The notes beneath the pieces were generated by a model. That model searched no databases, was not told where the DNA came from, and saw nothing but the letters and a program-made list of their open reading frames with translations. A DNA stretch of 64,000 nt from Notospermus geniculatus (taxonomy: Eukaryota; Nemertea; Pilidiophora; Heteronemertea; Lineidae), in assembly GCA_002633025.1 (NCBI GenBank), contig NMRB01000650.1:59572-123571 (forward strand), given 5' to 3'. A program made the position numbers and the translations under genes. This document shows positions 10,078 to 22,502 of this stretch, in pieces (within the stretch, counting starts at the first letter, position 1; every line of letters begins with the position of its first letter).

Positions 10078-10867
10078 GTAGGCAAATTAAAAATACATTT
10101 ATGTTTTATATTTTTACCGTAAACCCCCAAATTTTCGCGAGCTAATTATATTTTTCCCTTCTTTTTTATTTGATTCGATAAAATTGCAAGTCTAAAGCAT
10201 TTGCGTTAAATTCATTCGACAAACGCCAACTTTACAGTGATCGCAAATTCCAAAATATAATGTCGCGAAAATAAACGGGGTTTACAGTTTACAGTAATTT
10301 ACTTCTTTAGGCGAGGCTTTTTTAAATTATATGTTCTCGAGGTTGCCCTCCTGCCAGTCAAAGTCGGATGGCGGAAATTGTTATTTATTTTTGAATATTT
10401 TTTTGTCATTTTGTGCCAGTGCGATTAATGAAAAAACTAAACCACTGTGCTGCCATCTTGGCAACAGTCCTGGCGCTGCCAGCAGTTGTGAGATCCTGGA
10501 GCAGGAGCAGGAAAAACGAGACAGAAGTTTGAAATCTTTTTAGTTCGGAGATCGAAAAAAAGAGAAAAGAACAAAAATTATTTTTTCAAAGAATTTCGCT
10601 CATCTTATTGGCCGACTCGGAAAAGCACGAGAAAAAACAGTATTGTTTTTTTTCGAGTCTCGAGTTTGACAGGTCGGATGTCTGGCGAACCGAACTATCA
10701 AAAAAGTCTCGTCTTAGCAATACGTTATGAAGGCCAATAGAGGCCGCACAATTTTTCACCCTTTATTATCTTGTTCACGACCCCCGGGTCACGACCTCGT
10801 ACGACGGTGTGACATGAATGTCCACCTCACCCTCAACGCAACTGGGAGAGAATGGACACGAATATTT

Positions 10868-11092
10868 TCAGGCCCGTACGCGAAATTTTTTTTCCTGAAC
10901 CTTTCAGCAAGTACACTGTACATTTTGTAGTTACTGTTATAGTCGAGAGAGGGACACTTCTTTTGGAGTAAAACACTTTTTCAACGCGCGTGGGGGATAA
11001 TTCTCTCGCGCTTTTCTTTTTACTGAAAATACTCTAAGTCCGCAATACAATTGCTGAAAGGTTCAGGAAAAAAATTCGCGGCCCGTACTAGC
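10868..11092. mobile_element. MITE with ~38-bp TIRs
   Basis: GCCCGTACGCGAAATTTTTT at the left and its inverse at the right, continuing through 'cctgaacctttcagcaa', enclose about 150 bp of non-coding DNA. Confidence 0.65.
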
Positions 11093-11310
11093 AGCCCTCA
11101 GACGAGTGGGGGGTCACGGGAGGCCCCGGGATCGAGGATTGACAGAAAGGGGGCGCAGCTCGACAGAGGAAGCGAGCACCGAAAAGGAAGTACGACGCCC
11201 CAAAACTAGAACGTGGCGTCCGAGGGTCCTCCTCCTGAAAAATTTGACAATTTGCGTGCTTTTATTTAGATGCACTTTCCTGACATCTGGGAGCCAAAAA
11301 TATGCACACA
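11090..11310. repeat. Dispersed repeat ('gattgacagaaagggggcg')
   Basis: Related sequence occurs at 39500-39760 (same strand) and 40490-40760 (inverted), sharing the gatccggccctg/gattgacag end, the cgtagctcgac segment and 'gcattttcttggcatctg'. Fragments of one interspersed family. Confidence 0.6.
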
Positions 11311-12348
11311 CGTAAAATGGACATTTGGGCCAAGGAATTAGTTTTGGCCAAAACAGTCATCCTCCCACAGCAGGGGTTTTTACCACAAACCCCTGCCGAC
11401 ATTCGCCGGAATCCGTGGAGTATCAAAAGCCATTCCAGCAAATGTTCATCCATCCCCACCATCTCATCCCGACTAGGCCGGTGATCGATACACATGAACT
11501 ACGCAGGTTTGAACGAAGTTGACATGAAACAAACGCCAGCCGCGTATCTGTTAATACAATGACGTGGCCCGAGAATGATTACATTCTCCGCGATGAAGGT
11601 CAGGCCGAACTCAACTTTGCTTGAATCCCGCGGTGCAGGTGGCCGGACGTGGGAATACCCATGTCAGCGCTGCTCGGCTGCGAATATTACAAGAATCGTT
11701 AAACATGTATACGTGTAATCGATCTCTAGTTAGGGTGATGTGGGGGACTTGAGGTACTTGATGACCGTCTTGTGCGTGACAATACGATACAATCTACGTG
11801 TAATGACTGTCATCTTAAGGCGACACAGAATGGCGTCCGCCGATTGGGCGCATTTGCGGTGACGAAGGGAGCGAGCATAAGAACGCCCGATATTCTCGGG
11901 ATGAAAACAGTGGGCGGGCCCGATAGGCCTACCCCCGCCCCCCGCTCACCCCCGGCTGCTACGTGCCTCATGATTTTATAAACCGAGTGGCAGGGGTCAG
12001 TCTCCATTAAAAGAAGTTCTGTTTTATCCTAGCAGGAAAAGAGATGACGACTAACACCATATCAGCTGATAAATTCTAAATAAAAGATTCCAACAGAGTG
12101 ACACAATCATTGGAAAAGAAAAAGAGGAGATGGCAAATTTTCTGTGTTTGTGATTAACCCAACTTTCTTGGGTGACAATGACAGTTTCCGTTCTACACGT
12201 GCCACTGTCTTGTGGACAACTGCCACTGGCAATTTCCGTGGTCCTGTAGAATCTGGTAGGTTTATGTTAGAACGAGTTGCTCCGGTCCTACATGTATTTC
12301 TGGTCACCATTTGCATGAAATAAAAAGATCGCATTTGTGTCTTTTCAG

Positions 12349-12470
12349 AATCCTGTTGGTGACTATTTACATTTCCCCTCTCGTTGCAACATTGGTTCAA
12401 TGTGGACGAAATCAAGCAAAACGCAAGGCGATACGTGATATTATCATGAATCTGAGTAAAGGAAAAGATG
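12349..12470 (+). pseudogene. C48 protease C-terminal exon, frame-broken copy
   Basis: After cttttcag the text begins NPVGDYL. The rest of the expected C-terminal protease strand and helix (FPLSLQHWF, then KRKAIRDIIMNLSK) is present but spread over three frames. The same breaks occur in the copy at 22198-22310, so they predate the duplication. An intact relative is at 17963-18097. Confidence 0.6.
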
Positions 12471-12583
12471 CACCATTTCCAAAATTTCATGACTTTTTAG
12501 GCCTTATTTTCAGACTTTCATATTTTATGACTTTTTTATGGGGGGAAGAACCCGTTATGGTGCCTGAAACACCAGACCCTATT

Positions 12584-12668
12584 ATTACTATTACTATTAT
12601 TATTACTATTACTATTACTATTACTATTATTATTACTATTACTATTATTACCAGACCCTATTATTATT
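12584..12668. repeat. ATT/ACT microsatellite
   Basis: Trinucleotide run of (ATT)(ACT) mixtures. The duplicated copy at 22432-22502 has fewer units. Confidence 0.9.
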
Positions 12669-13329
12669 ACCAATGAATGATCTAGCAGCGGCACATCGGT
12701 CCAACCAATCCGTGCTAACAATGGGAATCCCCCTCCCTAGGCAACAAAGGAACTTGATTGTCCTAAGGACACGATCTGTCACGAGGTGAACTCGCCTCAG
12801 AAACAGATAACTGATAACTGTACGCACCTCCAAGACCTTTCACCACCTGAAATATTAATCGCAGCAGACATGAGACCTCGCTTCAAAACAAATTGTGAAC
12901 ATCACACTCTCGCAAGCACCGGGACAGACATTGTTCACTGGTGTCGTGGATGACGACACACTGACAGGACAGAAGAAGGTAAACTCTCATTTCTCAATTC
13001 TGCCATCAATTGGAGCCACAAAATTTCAAAAATTGTTGTTGTGTTTACTAGCAGTTCAACTTACAGTCACCTATACATGTATGGTACTGCTATTAGTACA
13101 TGTCTGGTGGCACATTCGCTAGCAGAAATGATCACTTGTGATTGAACAGTTTTTTTTATTTAAGGATACAGAGGCTGTACATTCACCCTGTGATAGTACA
13201 ATATTGGAAGGAAATGCAGGCACGTCTTTTGGACCAGGTGACGGAGCCCCTTATCCTCAGTGGCGATGGCAGGAACGACTGACCAGGACACAGTATCCAG
13301 TATTGCACATACTCATATGGACTGCGAAA

Positions 13330-13429
13330 CCATGAACATCTTGGCTACAGTAAACCATGAACATCTTGGCTACAGTAAACCATGAACATCTTGGCTACAG
13401 TAAACCATGAACATCTTGGCTACAGTAAA
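13330..13429. repeat. Four tandem 25-bp units
   Basis: The unit begins ccatgaacatcttggctaca and repeats four times without a clear break. The corresponding blocks at 19885, 21630 and (inverted) 29970 have one or two units. Confidence 0.9.
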
Positions 13430-13439
13430 CATCGATGTC

Positions 13440-15170
13440 AGGAGTGCTGACCAAAAGAGTTGAGGTAAACTTGCCCCACAAAAAGAAACTGAGTTCCAGG
13501 CAGTAGGTGGCAATGCAAGAGGTATAAGCTGTTAAAAAATTACAGAATTCACGTAACTAAGAACGGTTCCGCACCGAACCAAGGTTCCGCACCGAATCGT
13601 TCGCGGCGTCTTTCTTTTTGCGCACGGTAACGTCGGTTTGGTGCTGGAATGATCTTCCCCATGACATACAATGTAAGAGCGACACAGACTATCTTGTTTT
13701 AAGAACAAATTGTATTCATTTTATAAGGTTAAAGCAAATAGCTCACGGGGTTTGTTTACATCTTTGGTGGTACCTTCCATAGAGAGTGAATCACGCCTCC
13801 AGGCAAAGCCGTGCTCCAGTCATATGCAAAACCTGTGCAAATATGCGACTGTAAACACTGGGGACGAGGTTCCATTAAAACTTTGCAAAAATGGGTTAAT
13901 GACGTTTTCAAATTCAGTCAGTCAAAATGCACATTTTGTGCAATTCACATTGATTTTGAAGCGGCAGATTTTGCAGAATACGCCTCCGTTTTTAGTACAT
14001 GAAAGTAAAAAAGGACCTGATCAGAAAAGCTCTTCTGCTTTACTGCCTGTGCAGTTTTAGAATTTTGTTTGGATACTATTTGAATAATGATGTAAAGCCT
14101 GTACAACTGGCCCAGCGTGATAAGGCCCACTTCCACATGCTTTGGTATTGCAGCACACATTTGACCTGAACTATAGGTGGGGTTGGTTGTAACAAACGTG
14201 ATAACATAGTCACCCTGCTAAGATATTGGCCTATTTCATTTTTTCAGGTTTTGATAAAATGGCAAAAAAACAAATTTCCTACCTCACCACTTGGAGATAG
14301 GCGAAATTAAGGTTTTCATCAATCCTCACCCCTCATCCTATAGACTGTTCAATCACTTATTTTTTTGTAAGAAGAGCAGATTTGCTGTGTTTGGAAGTTT
14401 ATTTAGGAGACAAACACCTGTGTCGTTTTGAAAAAGACATGAAGTAAAGGGAAATTTGCCATGCTCACTTTATGAGATGTGTTACAACCAACCCCGAAAT
14501 TTTTTGACGGGGCAGGTGGTACCACTCGACTTTGGACCCATTTTTCAGAGACAAGGATAGAGATGGCTAAACTTTGTTTAGTGCACAAGTAACCATCGAT
14601 ATCAAATATTCAACAGACCAAGCAGGTTATAAATACCTCCTGTAATTAGGAAGTAATCGACCTCATAAGAATTACAAATTACACGTTACCAAGAGCGTTC
14701 AACCAGATCCACGCAAAATGAAACGTAAGGATGTACAATTTATCTTTAAAGTTATGGGTATCTTGGAATAACGTACCTGGTGCTTTGCTACCCTGCAGTA
14801 ATAGGCAGCATCTCCTGTGATCAGTGAGAGCATGGCAAATTGAAATAATAGGTGAAGTCTGCACTGCAGTGCGCTAGGCTGTACATGTACTGCTGTCATT
14901 TCAATCAACTGCACTGTGGAAATGCTGCCCTTTGCTTTGCTATTGGAGGGCAGTTTGCATCTCCAGATAATTTTCGTCGGTGTAAGTAATTAAAATTGGT
15001 AAGGTTTGTATTATTCTATTTGTTTGTCAGTCATTTGTATTATTCTCAGAATCAGTCCCAACTACCAAGGCATCCTCCATGTGGAAACATATAGTTGTCA
15101 TGATCTTATAGAGTATTGTTGATAAATATTTCTATATTTTTCAGGCATATGACAATACTTTTTCTTTTAA
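13440..15170. other. Intron-like sequence with duplicated pieces
   Basis: No convincing gene. 14690-14945 is repeated at 21260-21500. A short exon-like piece ends at GATAG before gtaagt near 15222 (GTGCCGGAAACACCAGTAGC..., reading VPETPVAEEEKPAMNID), which may belong to the mosaic family. Confidence 0.45.
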
Positions 15171-15439
15171 GGTGCCGGAAACACCAGTAGCAGAGGAGGA
15201 AAAGCCCGCAATGAATATTGATAGTAAGTTTCCTTCCGACTGATACCTTTGGGATTTGAAAAGAGTTTACTCCAGTCTGTGAGAATATTTGTGACTGCGG
15301 TGCTTGTCAAAATGAATCTCTAGCTCCTGAATATCTTTACTTGTGCAGTATTTTCAAAAGGTGATATAATAGTTGTGCCATGGAGTGCCCATACGGGATT
15401 GCCCATCTGGGCCTCATACATGTATGTGCTTGTTGCCTG

Positions 15440-15720
15440 GGTAGACGTAGAAGAAGAGGAGGAGCAACATGAGCAACAGCAGTGCACCGTGAGCAGCAAC
15501 TCAGGAGGAGGAGGACATCGAGAAGCCCAAGAAACAGACGACGAATGTTCTGGTGGCATACAGAGCTAGGAAGAGGAGGAGGAGGAGGAGGAGGAGCAGT
15601 GGATTACAGCCAAGCCAGCGAGAACCGGGAGACCCACCTCCCAGGGGCAAAGAACTGGCAGACCCTCCTCCCAAAGGCAAAGAACTGCCGGGACTGTAAT
15701 TAGCTCCCCGGGCAACAAAA
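15440..15720 (+). repeat. Acidic/Gln cassette, copy 2
   Basis: Same block as 3390-3660, with a longer GAGGAG run (a short expansion near 15570-15597) and one extra GGA codon. The DVEEEEEQHEQQQ frame is open. Confidence 0.7.
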
Positions 15721-15904
15721 GAGAAGCCACAAAGGGTGCTAAGCCCAGAAGTGATCCCGAGCCGTTTGCCGGTCGAAGATTAAGAAGCTCACAATTAACC
15801 CTTAGCACACTGCTTTGTTCACTGGTGTCGTGGACAAAAGACTGACAGGACTGAAGAAGGTAAACTCTCATTTCTCAATTCTGCCATCAATTGTATGTGC
15901 TTGT

Positions 15905-16165
15905 TGCCTGGGTAGACGTAGAAGAAGAGGAGGAGCAACATGAGCAACAGCAGTGCACCGTGAGCAGCAACTCACGAGGAGGACATCGAGAAGCCCAAGA
16001 AACAGACGACGAATGTTCTGGTGGCATATGTACAGAGCTAGGAGGAGGAGCAGTGGATTACAGCCAAGCCAGCGAGACCCGCCTCCCAGGGGCAAAGAAC
16101 TGGCAGACCCTCCTCCCAAAGGCAAAGAACTGCCGGGACTGTAATTAGCTCCCCGGGCAGCAAAA
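15905..16165 (+). repeat. Acidic/Gln cassette, copy 3
   Basis: Third copy, only about 200 bp after copy 2, with a TGT insertion and loss of part of the DPPPxGKE repeat. It is followed by the IGFRQAF block at 16225. Confidence 0.7.
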
Positions 16166-16448
16166 GAGAAGCCACAAATATTTGACCCAAGCCCAAGACG
16201 CCCTGGTTCCTCTAAAGAGCACCAATATGGAGAGGATTGGTTTCAGACAGGCTTTCCGTGAAATCAGTGGGAAGGCACTGTGAGAACAATTCATGACAAT
16301 GATTCAAGGATTAAATCTCTGGCAGAAAGTCATGGTGAGGACCCATACAAGTGGGGAAGAGAGAAGACTGACTTAGTCAATTACATCAGCCGATATTCTT
16401 GAAACCGAGGAGATCGCCTATAGTTAATACATACGGCGGTCTACTGTC

Positions 16449-16655
16449 ATGACTGTATTCCCAGTAGAGTACTGTCTTGAGTCTGTCCCCTCGAAGGGGC
16501 AACAAGAGTTCCAGTGTATGGTAACTTTGGGAACAACGCGAGACCATGGTTTTGGAAAGTCCAAGAAAACTGCCAAGAGGAAGGCAGCAGAAGCCATGTT
16601 AGAGACGATCAGAGCTACGAATACCCTCATGGAGCAGCAGCTCTCAGATTTTAAG
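16449..16655 (+). CDS. dsRNA-binding motif exon, open copy
   Basis: The frame starts MTVFPVEYCLESVPSKGQ, continues EFQCMVTLG and FGKSKKTAKRKAAEAML, and ends LSDFK at AAG followed by gtagcg. Order and spacing match a dsRBM: an N-terminal segment with weak helix 1, three strands, then the basic helix with the G-x-S-K-K-x-A-K-x-x-A-A signature that grips the phosphate backbone. A stop lies 30 bp upstream of the Met in the same frame, so the exon start is uncertain. This is the best dsRBM copy of four. It probably binds structured or double-stranded RNA if expressed. Confidence 0.65.
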
Positions 16656-17334
16656 GTAGCGTTAATGAAATGTGGTTATGTTAAGAGCCATATTCTGAGA
16701 GAATGGGACACTTCTGGAGTGACCCCCCCCCCCAGAATTCCTTGATTTTTGGCCCACAGGTAGCCTACCTATAGTGAAGTTATGAAAAAAAAACAAAATA
16801 TTTTGGCCGGCAGCCCCCCAGAAGCCTGGCAAATTGGCATGAAACCTCCATCGCAGCAATGAGCATGAAGATGGTGTAAATGAAAGTTCAGAAACCACAC
16901 TTGCAAAGCAAAAATAGAACACCATGGGATATTTCAGGGTGGTTTCAAAAACTAAAGCACTACCTGCGGGATTGTCTTCCACGTTTAAAGATATCTTACA
17001 TTTTGTTTTACTGGTAGGGGCGTGTTCCTACTGCTGCAGCAGGAATGTCTCCAGATGGAAAGGTAAGGATCAATTTGAACTCTTTTCTGAAGCTTGATAG
17101 TGACAGCGGTCTCGTGGTCAGACACATGACTTGACATTTACCTCCCTCCATATGACCTTACAAGCACGTCAAATTTTGGCCTGATACAATATGGCCTCCA
17201 GGTGGGTGACAGCAAGCAATCTGGGGCCATATTCATAATTCTTCACCTTACTTTCTCTCTTTACTTTTATACTTTTAGGCCTAGATTGTACAGTGCATAG
17301 AAAATGTGATACATTATATTTGCACTTTGACTTC

Positions 17335-17490
17335 TTGCTTATTATCAATTTATTGTATTAATCTCCAGAATTCAGGAATTTTCGACCCCAACCAGGGTCT
17401 TTTTCAAGTGGAACTTTACAACTTTGAAAAAGACCCCGGTTGGGGTCAAAAATTCGTGAATTCTGGAGATTGACTTCTTGCTTATTATCA
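17335..17490. repeat. Compact inverted repeat of the GACCCC/GGGGTC family
   Basis: A shorter version of 8948-9185: the arms 'gacttcttgcttattatcaa' and its inverse close on a 10-bp centre. It has inserted in the duplicated block, which at 1980 runs straight through, so this copy is younger than the block duplication or was lost from the other copy. Confidence 0.7.
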
Positions 17491-17689
17491 TTTTGTGTAT
17501 CAATTTTGTGCTATTCTGTATCTTGGTTAATACAATAAATTATTATTATTATTATTATTATAACTTAATTAATTGGCGTATCCTTGCCCGTGATTGTTGT
17601 TTGTTCCCAAGGTTTCTGAACGAAATGGTCTGCTACCTGCGGGATTGTCTTCCACGTTTAAAGATATCTTACAATGGTGTGTTCTCTAG

Positions 17690-17929
17690 CCAAGAGAACA
17701 AAACGCATGGAATGCATCTGAGAGGTATAAAACCCAGACCAAATGGAGGCAGCCTACCAAACTGCTCACAGCGCCTACAGAAAACCTCGCCAAGCGACTA
17801 CGCGACCCAGAGGAGACCATCAGAATGGACTCGCTAAAAGAAATCATCAATGTAGCAAAGAGAGACCTTCGCTGTATTGATGACAAAGAACTGTTTGAAC
17901 TTGCAACGAAGGGGATACTTGATCCTGAG
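17690..17929 (+). CDS. Internal exon, 80 codons, second copy
   Basis: Identical by eye to 2140-2379, including the splice sites (gttctctag and GAGgtatag). It is followed after a short intron by the intact protease C-terminal exon at 17963, although a 33-bp intron between them would be unusually short. Function unknown. Confidence 0.5.
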
Positions 17930-17962
17930 GTATAGTTGTATTTTTGTGCTTTGGATTTTCAG

Positions 17963-18097
17963 AATCCTATTCTAGACTACAGATTTCCGCTCTCATTGGA
18001 ACATTGTTTCCAATGGCACGATCTGAAGAACAAAAGAAACATGATACGCGATGTTATCTTGAAACGCGATGTTATCTTGAAATTAAGTGAAGCCTAG
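17963..18097 (+). CDS. C48 (Ulp1/SENP-type) protease C-terminal exon, intact
   Basis: Follows ggattttcag and reads NPILDYRFPLSLEHCFQ, then a KRNMIRDVILK helix, ending in TAG. In SENP and Ulp1 proteases the catalytic Cys segment is followed by exactly such an N-P-x-x-D-Y strand, an aromatic segment and a final K-R-x-x-I-x-x-x-I helix. An 18-bp direct repeat duplicates the RDVILK residues in frame. The catalytic exon is not next to it here; related catalytic exons lie at 21921 and (minus) 28150. Confidence 0.65.
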   Translation, partial: NPILDYRFPLSLEHCFQWHDLKNKRNMIRDVILKRDVILKLSEA

Positions 18098-18577
18098 CCT
18101 AATTAACTGCAATCAGGGTTTCCGCCAGAAGAATTATTTGGGGGGGGGTCACAATCCGGGTGCCTCCAGCTGAAGTGGGGGTCTGGGGCCCTCTACAGTA
18201 AACATCGATGTCAGGAGTGCTGACCTAAAGAGCACCAATAGGCCAAATAAAAAAAATTCCCAGATTCTCATCAGCGCCCGGTTTCTCATCAATCCCTCTT
18301 TTTTGTTGTTCCAGTTTAAACCATCCCGACTGCAGTTTTATCACGACCTAGACAGGAGTTCCAGTAGGTTGCAAGAGGTATGTACCATGGGATGAAGGAT
18401 GAAGTTTTTAGGAAATTATTACTGTCACCACCCGAACATGATCAAGTTTAGTGCAGCTATGTGCCTGAACTCAAAAGAAACAACAGAACAACTCGCCAAG
18501 TGACTTACTGATCACAGGAGACCATCAGAATCGCTAAAAGCAATCTAGCCCAGGATATTTATCGAGAATAAGGTGGA

Positions 18578-19037
18578 ACCTAGAACAAATTGCAACAGAA
18601 TTTCTTTTTGCTTTATATGGTTTAGTATACCCCTCCAAACATTATATATTGAACATTATATGTTGTCGCTGTGTTGTAGAAATGACACATTACGTCATAT
18701 TTTGCCTAAAATCAACAAATTTGCTGTTTTTACAACAAATACGAGTTTAATGATGTTCTAATCATGCCTATCTGACTAAGAGGTACCATATTTCTATCTA
18801 TTGGTAATACATTTATAGGCTCTAAAACGGACGAGGAAAAAGTTAGCAGTACATGCACACTTGAATTTGTAATACAAGTCCATATACATTGTAATAGGAG
18901 TTAATGTAGGATCTCAAATAAATACCAATTATGGGCACTTCGGGGGGTCGGATTTGAAGGGACTTTTTATGAGATGTTTGGAGGGGTATACTAAACCATA
19001 TAAAGCAAAAAAAATTCTGTTGCAATTTGTTCTGGGT
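18578..19037. mobile_element. Foldback element with ~70-bp inverted ends
   Basis: 'agaacaaattgcaacagaat' near 18583 and its inverse near 19030 extend through 'tttagtatacccctccaaac'. The centre is AT-rich and non-coding. Confidence 0.7.
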
Positions 19038-19222
19038 CAAATCATACTTTTCCTGGACTAATCATCAATGTAGCAAAGATAGACCTTCGCTGTGTTAATA
19101 ATAAAGAACTGTTCGAACTTGCAAACAGTATCCGAATGGAATCTCTGAAGGCAAACACTCAGGATGTATGCCTTGTCCCCACTTCTGGTGTGCCGTCATC
19201 ACCATAAAATGGTCCATTTCAG

Positions 19223-19402
19223 CAAAAAGCGCTGCCAGGGAATCACAAAAGCAGGGAAGCAGTGTAAACTTCCACCTCAAATCGGAAAGATGATTTGCAT
19301 GTGCCCCAGGGGGCACCACAAACATCTGGCGCACAAAAGAATATTTTCAGAATTGGTTCCAAAACCGCAGAAGAACATTCACGAAGGAGGAACAAAATAA
19401 AG
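19223..19402 (+). CDS. Zinc-motif exon copy, open
   Basis: Reads RCQGITKAGKQCKLPP and ends in TAA two bases before AG|gtgagc. The last C-X2-H of the 3707-3950 exon is replaced by M-C-P-R-G-H-H-K-H, so metal binding may be altered. The 41-bp GT...AG unit follows directly. The twin at 216-395 carries a stop inside the motif. Confidence 0.5.
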
Positions 19403-20082
19403 GTGAGCACATGGTCCATAGACCATTTCATTGCCCCTTTCAGCTAGAAAACGGGCAGTACTTACAGAGTGGCAGAAGGCAATGTTGGAATAGTATTTCC
19501 AAAGTCATGATTACGTGCGCAGCCAGGATCGAAAAATTCTGGCCGGAAGATGAAAAGCAAGTCAGGGTAAGTCCTAGTCACGAAATTCACGCCTTCAAAT
19601 ATTCTGCTTTTTTCTACATCGTGATCCTGGACAGGCCCTTCTACATTGTATGTGTAATAGGATTGACAGGGAAATTTTGAGCGGTGTCAGTTACTGGGGA
19701 GTGGGATCATTCCATATCATACATGTACATGTAGGCCTATTCCAACATCCTACTTATTCAGAAAGAAACAAAGAGACAAAAGAGAGAAGAAGGGGTTACA
19801 ACGGTCATGATGAAATCTGGATACGGATAAGCTTGGAACTCACCAAGACACAGTGCCCAATATACTCATTGATGGACTGCGAAACCATGAACATCTTGGC
19901 TACAGTCAACATCGATGTCAGGAGTGCTGACCTAAAGAGTTGAGGTAAACTTGCCCCACAAAAAGAAACTGAGTTCCAGGCAGTAGGTGGCAATGCAAGA
20001 GGTATAAGCTGTTCAAAAATTCATTTATTCTCAGAGATGCTGAAAATGAGAAAAAATTTGGATTCAAGTTAACGCCCCTTTC

Positions 20083-20820
20083 ATGAACGGAGAACTAAGA
20101 AAGGAGATAAATTTCAAGAAGAAGTTACGTAGAATGTTTCTTAACTCCAGAACTAAGAAAAATTTCGAAAGGTTCCGCATACAGCGAAACAAGGTCACCT
20201 CTATGAAAAGGGTGGCGATACGTGACTATTTCTTTGAAAGATGTTCTGGTGGGCCGACATCCAAGGATTTCTGGCCTACCATCAAACCCTTTCTCAGCAA
20301 AAACACAGATTACAGACCAAAACGTTGTGTGTGATATATTGATCGAACATTTTTCTCAGGTGGCCAAGGATATTGGTCGTGACCTGACAGAACAAGAAGT
20401 GAGAGATCACCCTAGCGTTAAAAAAATTAAGGACTTCGCACCGGTCTCAGAATATTTCTCCTTTAAACCTGTTACATTAAAGCAGGTAGACAAATACTTG
20501 TCGGTTATTGGTAATAGTAAAGCGACTGGTTTGGATAATATCTCAATAAAAATTCTGAAAATTATCAAACCGTCCTATCTTGAACATCTTACTAATTCAG
20601 TAAATAGGACGTTCCTCACGAGTTCCTTCCCAAGCGCTATGAAACAAGCCCGGGTAACTCCTATCTTCAAGAAGGAAGACCCACTTCAGAAGAAGTACTA
20701 TCGCCCGGTCAGCCTGCTCCCGATTCAGTCGAAGGTCTTTGAGAGAGCGATTGTGGAACAACTGAATGATCATTTTCGACTGGTTTTCCATCCACTATTA
20801 TCTTGGTTTGCCAGTCAAGG
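20083..20820 (+). pseudogene. Truncated non-LTR retrotransposon reverse transcriptase (CR1/Jockey-like)
   Basis: The first frame encodes a linker typical of non-LTR ORF2 proteins (FERFRIQRNKVTSMKRVA, ending IKPFLS). It shifts near 20320 to a second frame with the RT N-terminal motifs: GNSKATGLDNIS, then FPSAMKQARVTPIFKK, YRPVSLLPIQSKVFER and HPLLSWF. The polymerase then stops abruptly before the catalytic Y/F-A-D-D box and runs into unrelated mosaic sequence. It is a frameshifted, 3'-truncated fragment and cannot be active. Confidence 0.85.
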
Positions 20821-20929
20821 AAGTTGGGGTTGCAGGTTGCCAGCAACGACGAGGAGCACATGGTCCACAGACCATGGACCATTTCATTTCAGGCAAATAC
20901 AGGTTACACTGGTCAATTACCTGAGCTCA

Positions 20930-21170
20930 GACGTAGAAGAAGAGGAGGAGCAACATGAGCAACAGCAGTGCACCGTGAGCAGCAACTCACGAGGAGGAGG
21001 ACATCGAGAAGCCCAAGGAACAGAGGACGGTTGTTCTGGTGGCATATGTACAGAGCTAGGAAGAGGAGGAGCAGCAGTGGATTACAGCCAAGCCAGCGAG
21101 AACCGGGAGACCCTCCTCCCAGGGGCAAAGAACTGCCGGGACTGTAATTAACTCCCCGGGAAGCAAAAAA
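20930..21170 (+). repeat. Acidic/Gln cassette, copy 4
   Basis: Fused directly downstream of the RT fragment and of a GT...AG-type unit, so its insertion or rearrangement postdates the RT insertion. It has a shortened DPPPxGKE tail. Confidence 0.7.
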
Positions 21171-21920
21171 GAAGGGTTTGAAAATCATGAGTCTGACCGA
21201 GGATTCCCGGAATATGAAGGTAGAGGCACAACACAAACTATTCACAGATTTAAAAATACATGTGACCAAGAACGTTAAGCCCGATCCACCCAGTATGAAA
21301 CGTAAGGATGTACAATTTATCTTTAAAGTTATGGCTATCTTGGAATAACGTACCTGGTGCTTTGCTACCCTGCAGTAATAGGCAGCATCTCCTGTGATCA
21401 GTGAGAGCATGGCAAATTGAAATAATAGGTGAAGTCTGCACTGCAGTGCGCTAGGCTGTCATTTCAATCAACTGCACTGTGGAAATGCTGCCCTTTGCCC
21501 TTTGAAAGAAACAAAGAGACAAAAGAGAGAAGAAGGGGTTACAACGGTCATGATGAAATCTGGATACGGATAAGCTTGGAACTCACCAAGACACAGTGCC
21601 CAATATACTCATTGATGGACTGCGAAGCCATGAACATCTTGGCTACAGTCAACATCGATGTCAGGAGTGCTGACCTAAAGGACACCAATATGGAGGATTG
21701 GTTTCAGACAGGCTTTCCAGGAGAGTACTACGCTTCGTGAAGTTGCACGCTTTGCGAAGTTGTACGCTAGAAAGGTAAGGGAATTTCTAAAGTTGGGCTG
21801 CCTTTGTTGGCAAGATTAACACATACAGGTAATAACATTTATTCTTTCATTAAAAGATTTTATTTCAGTAGGTTTCTGCTGATTTTTCATTCTAGTTACT
21901 TGCAACTTCTATGGGATTGG

Positions 21921-22310
21921 AGAAGGAAAAATACAGATGGCGCCAGGATTATCAACAGAAACACCATATATGGAACGCGAATCAAAGTTTCAATGCAAAC
22001 GAACTCCACTGACTGTGGAGTGTTTCTTCTCCAATATGCGGAGATATTTTTGAAGGTAATACATGATATCAATGCACCTGGTTTCTGACACAGATACCCA
22101 TTGAAGAATTTCTAGTTCCTCACACTTTATTGGCAGCCTACATGTATTTCTGGTCACCATTTGCATGAAATAAAAAGATCGCATTTGTGTTTTTCAGAAT
22201 CCTGTTGGTGACTATTTACATTTCCCCTCTCGTTGCAACATTGGTTCAATGTGGACGAAATCAAGCAAAACGCAAGGCGATACGTGATATTATCATGAAT
22301 CTGAGTAAGG
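21921..22310 (+). pseudogene. C48 protease catalytic-Cys exon plus broken C-terminal exon
   Basis: Exon about 21921-22055 reads QTNSTDCGVFLLQYAEIFLK and ends AAG before gtaata. The Q-x-N-x-x-D-C-G-V-F pattern is the oxyanion Gln and catalytic Cys of the Ulp1/SENP (C48) family, which cleaves SUMO-like or other ubiquitin-like isopeptides. After an intron with tttttcag at 22197 the expected NPVGDYL follows in phase 0, but two small frame changes spoil the last helix. The His/Asp part of the active site was not found upstream. Either a decayed gene or part of an alternative isoform. Confidence 0.65.
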
Positions 22311-22431
22311 CAAAAGATGCACCATTTCCAAAATTTCATGACTTTTTCGGCCTTATTTTCAGACTTTCATATTTTATGACTTTTTTATGGGGGGAAGAAC
22401 CCGTTATGGTGCCTGAAACACCAGACCCTAT

Positions 22432-22502
22432 TATTACTATTACTATTATTATTACTATTACTATTACTATTACTATTATTACCAGACCCTATTATTATTA
22501 CC
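22432..22502. repeat. ATT/ACT microsatellite, shorter allele
   Basis: Paralogue of 12584-12668 with fewer trinucleotide units. Confidence 0.9.

Noticed and set aside
20597-20791. Minus-strand ORF over the reverse transcriptase
   Set aside because: It is the complement of the clearly homologous plus-strand RT frame.
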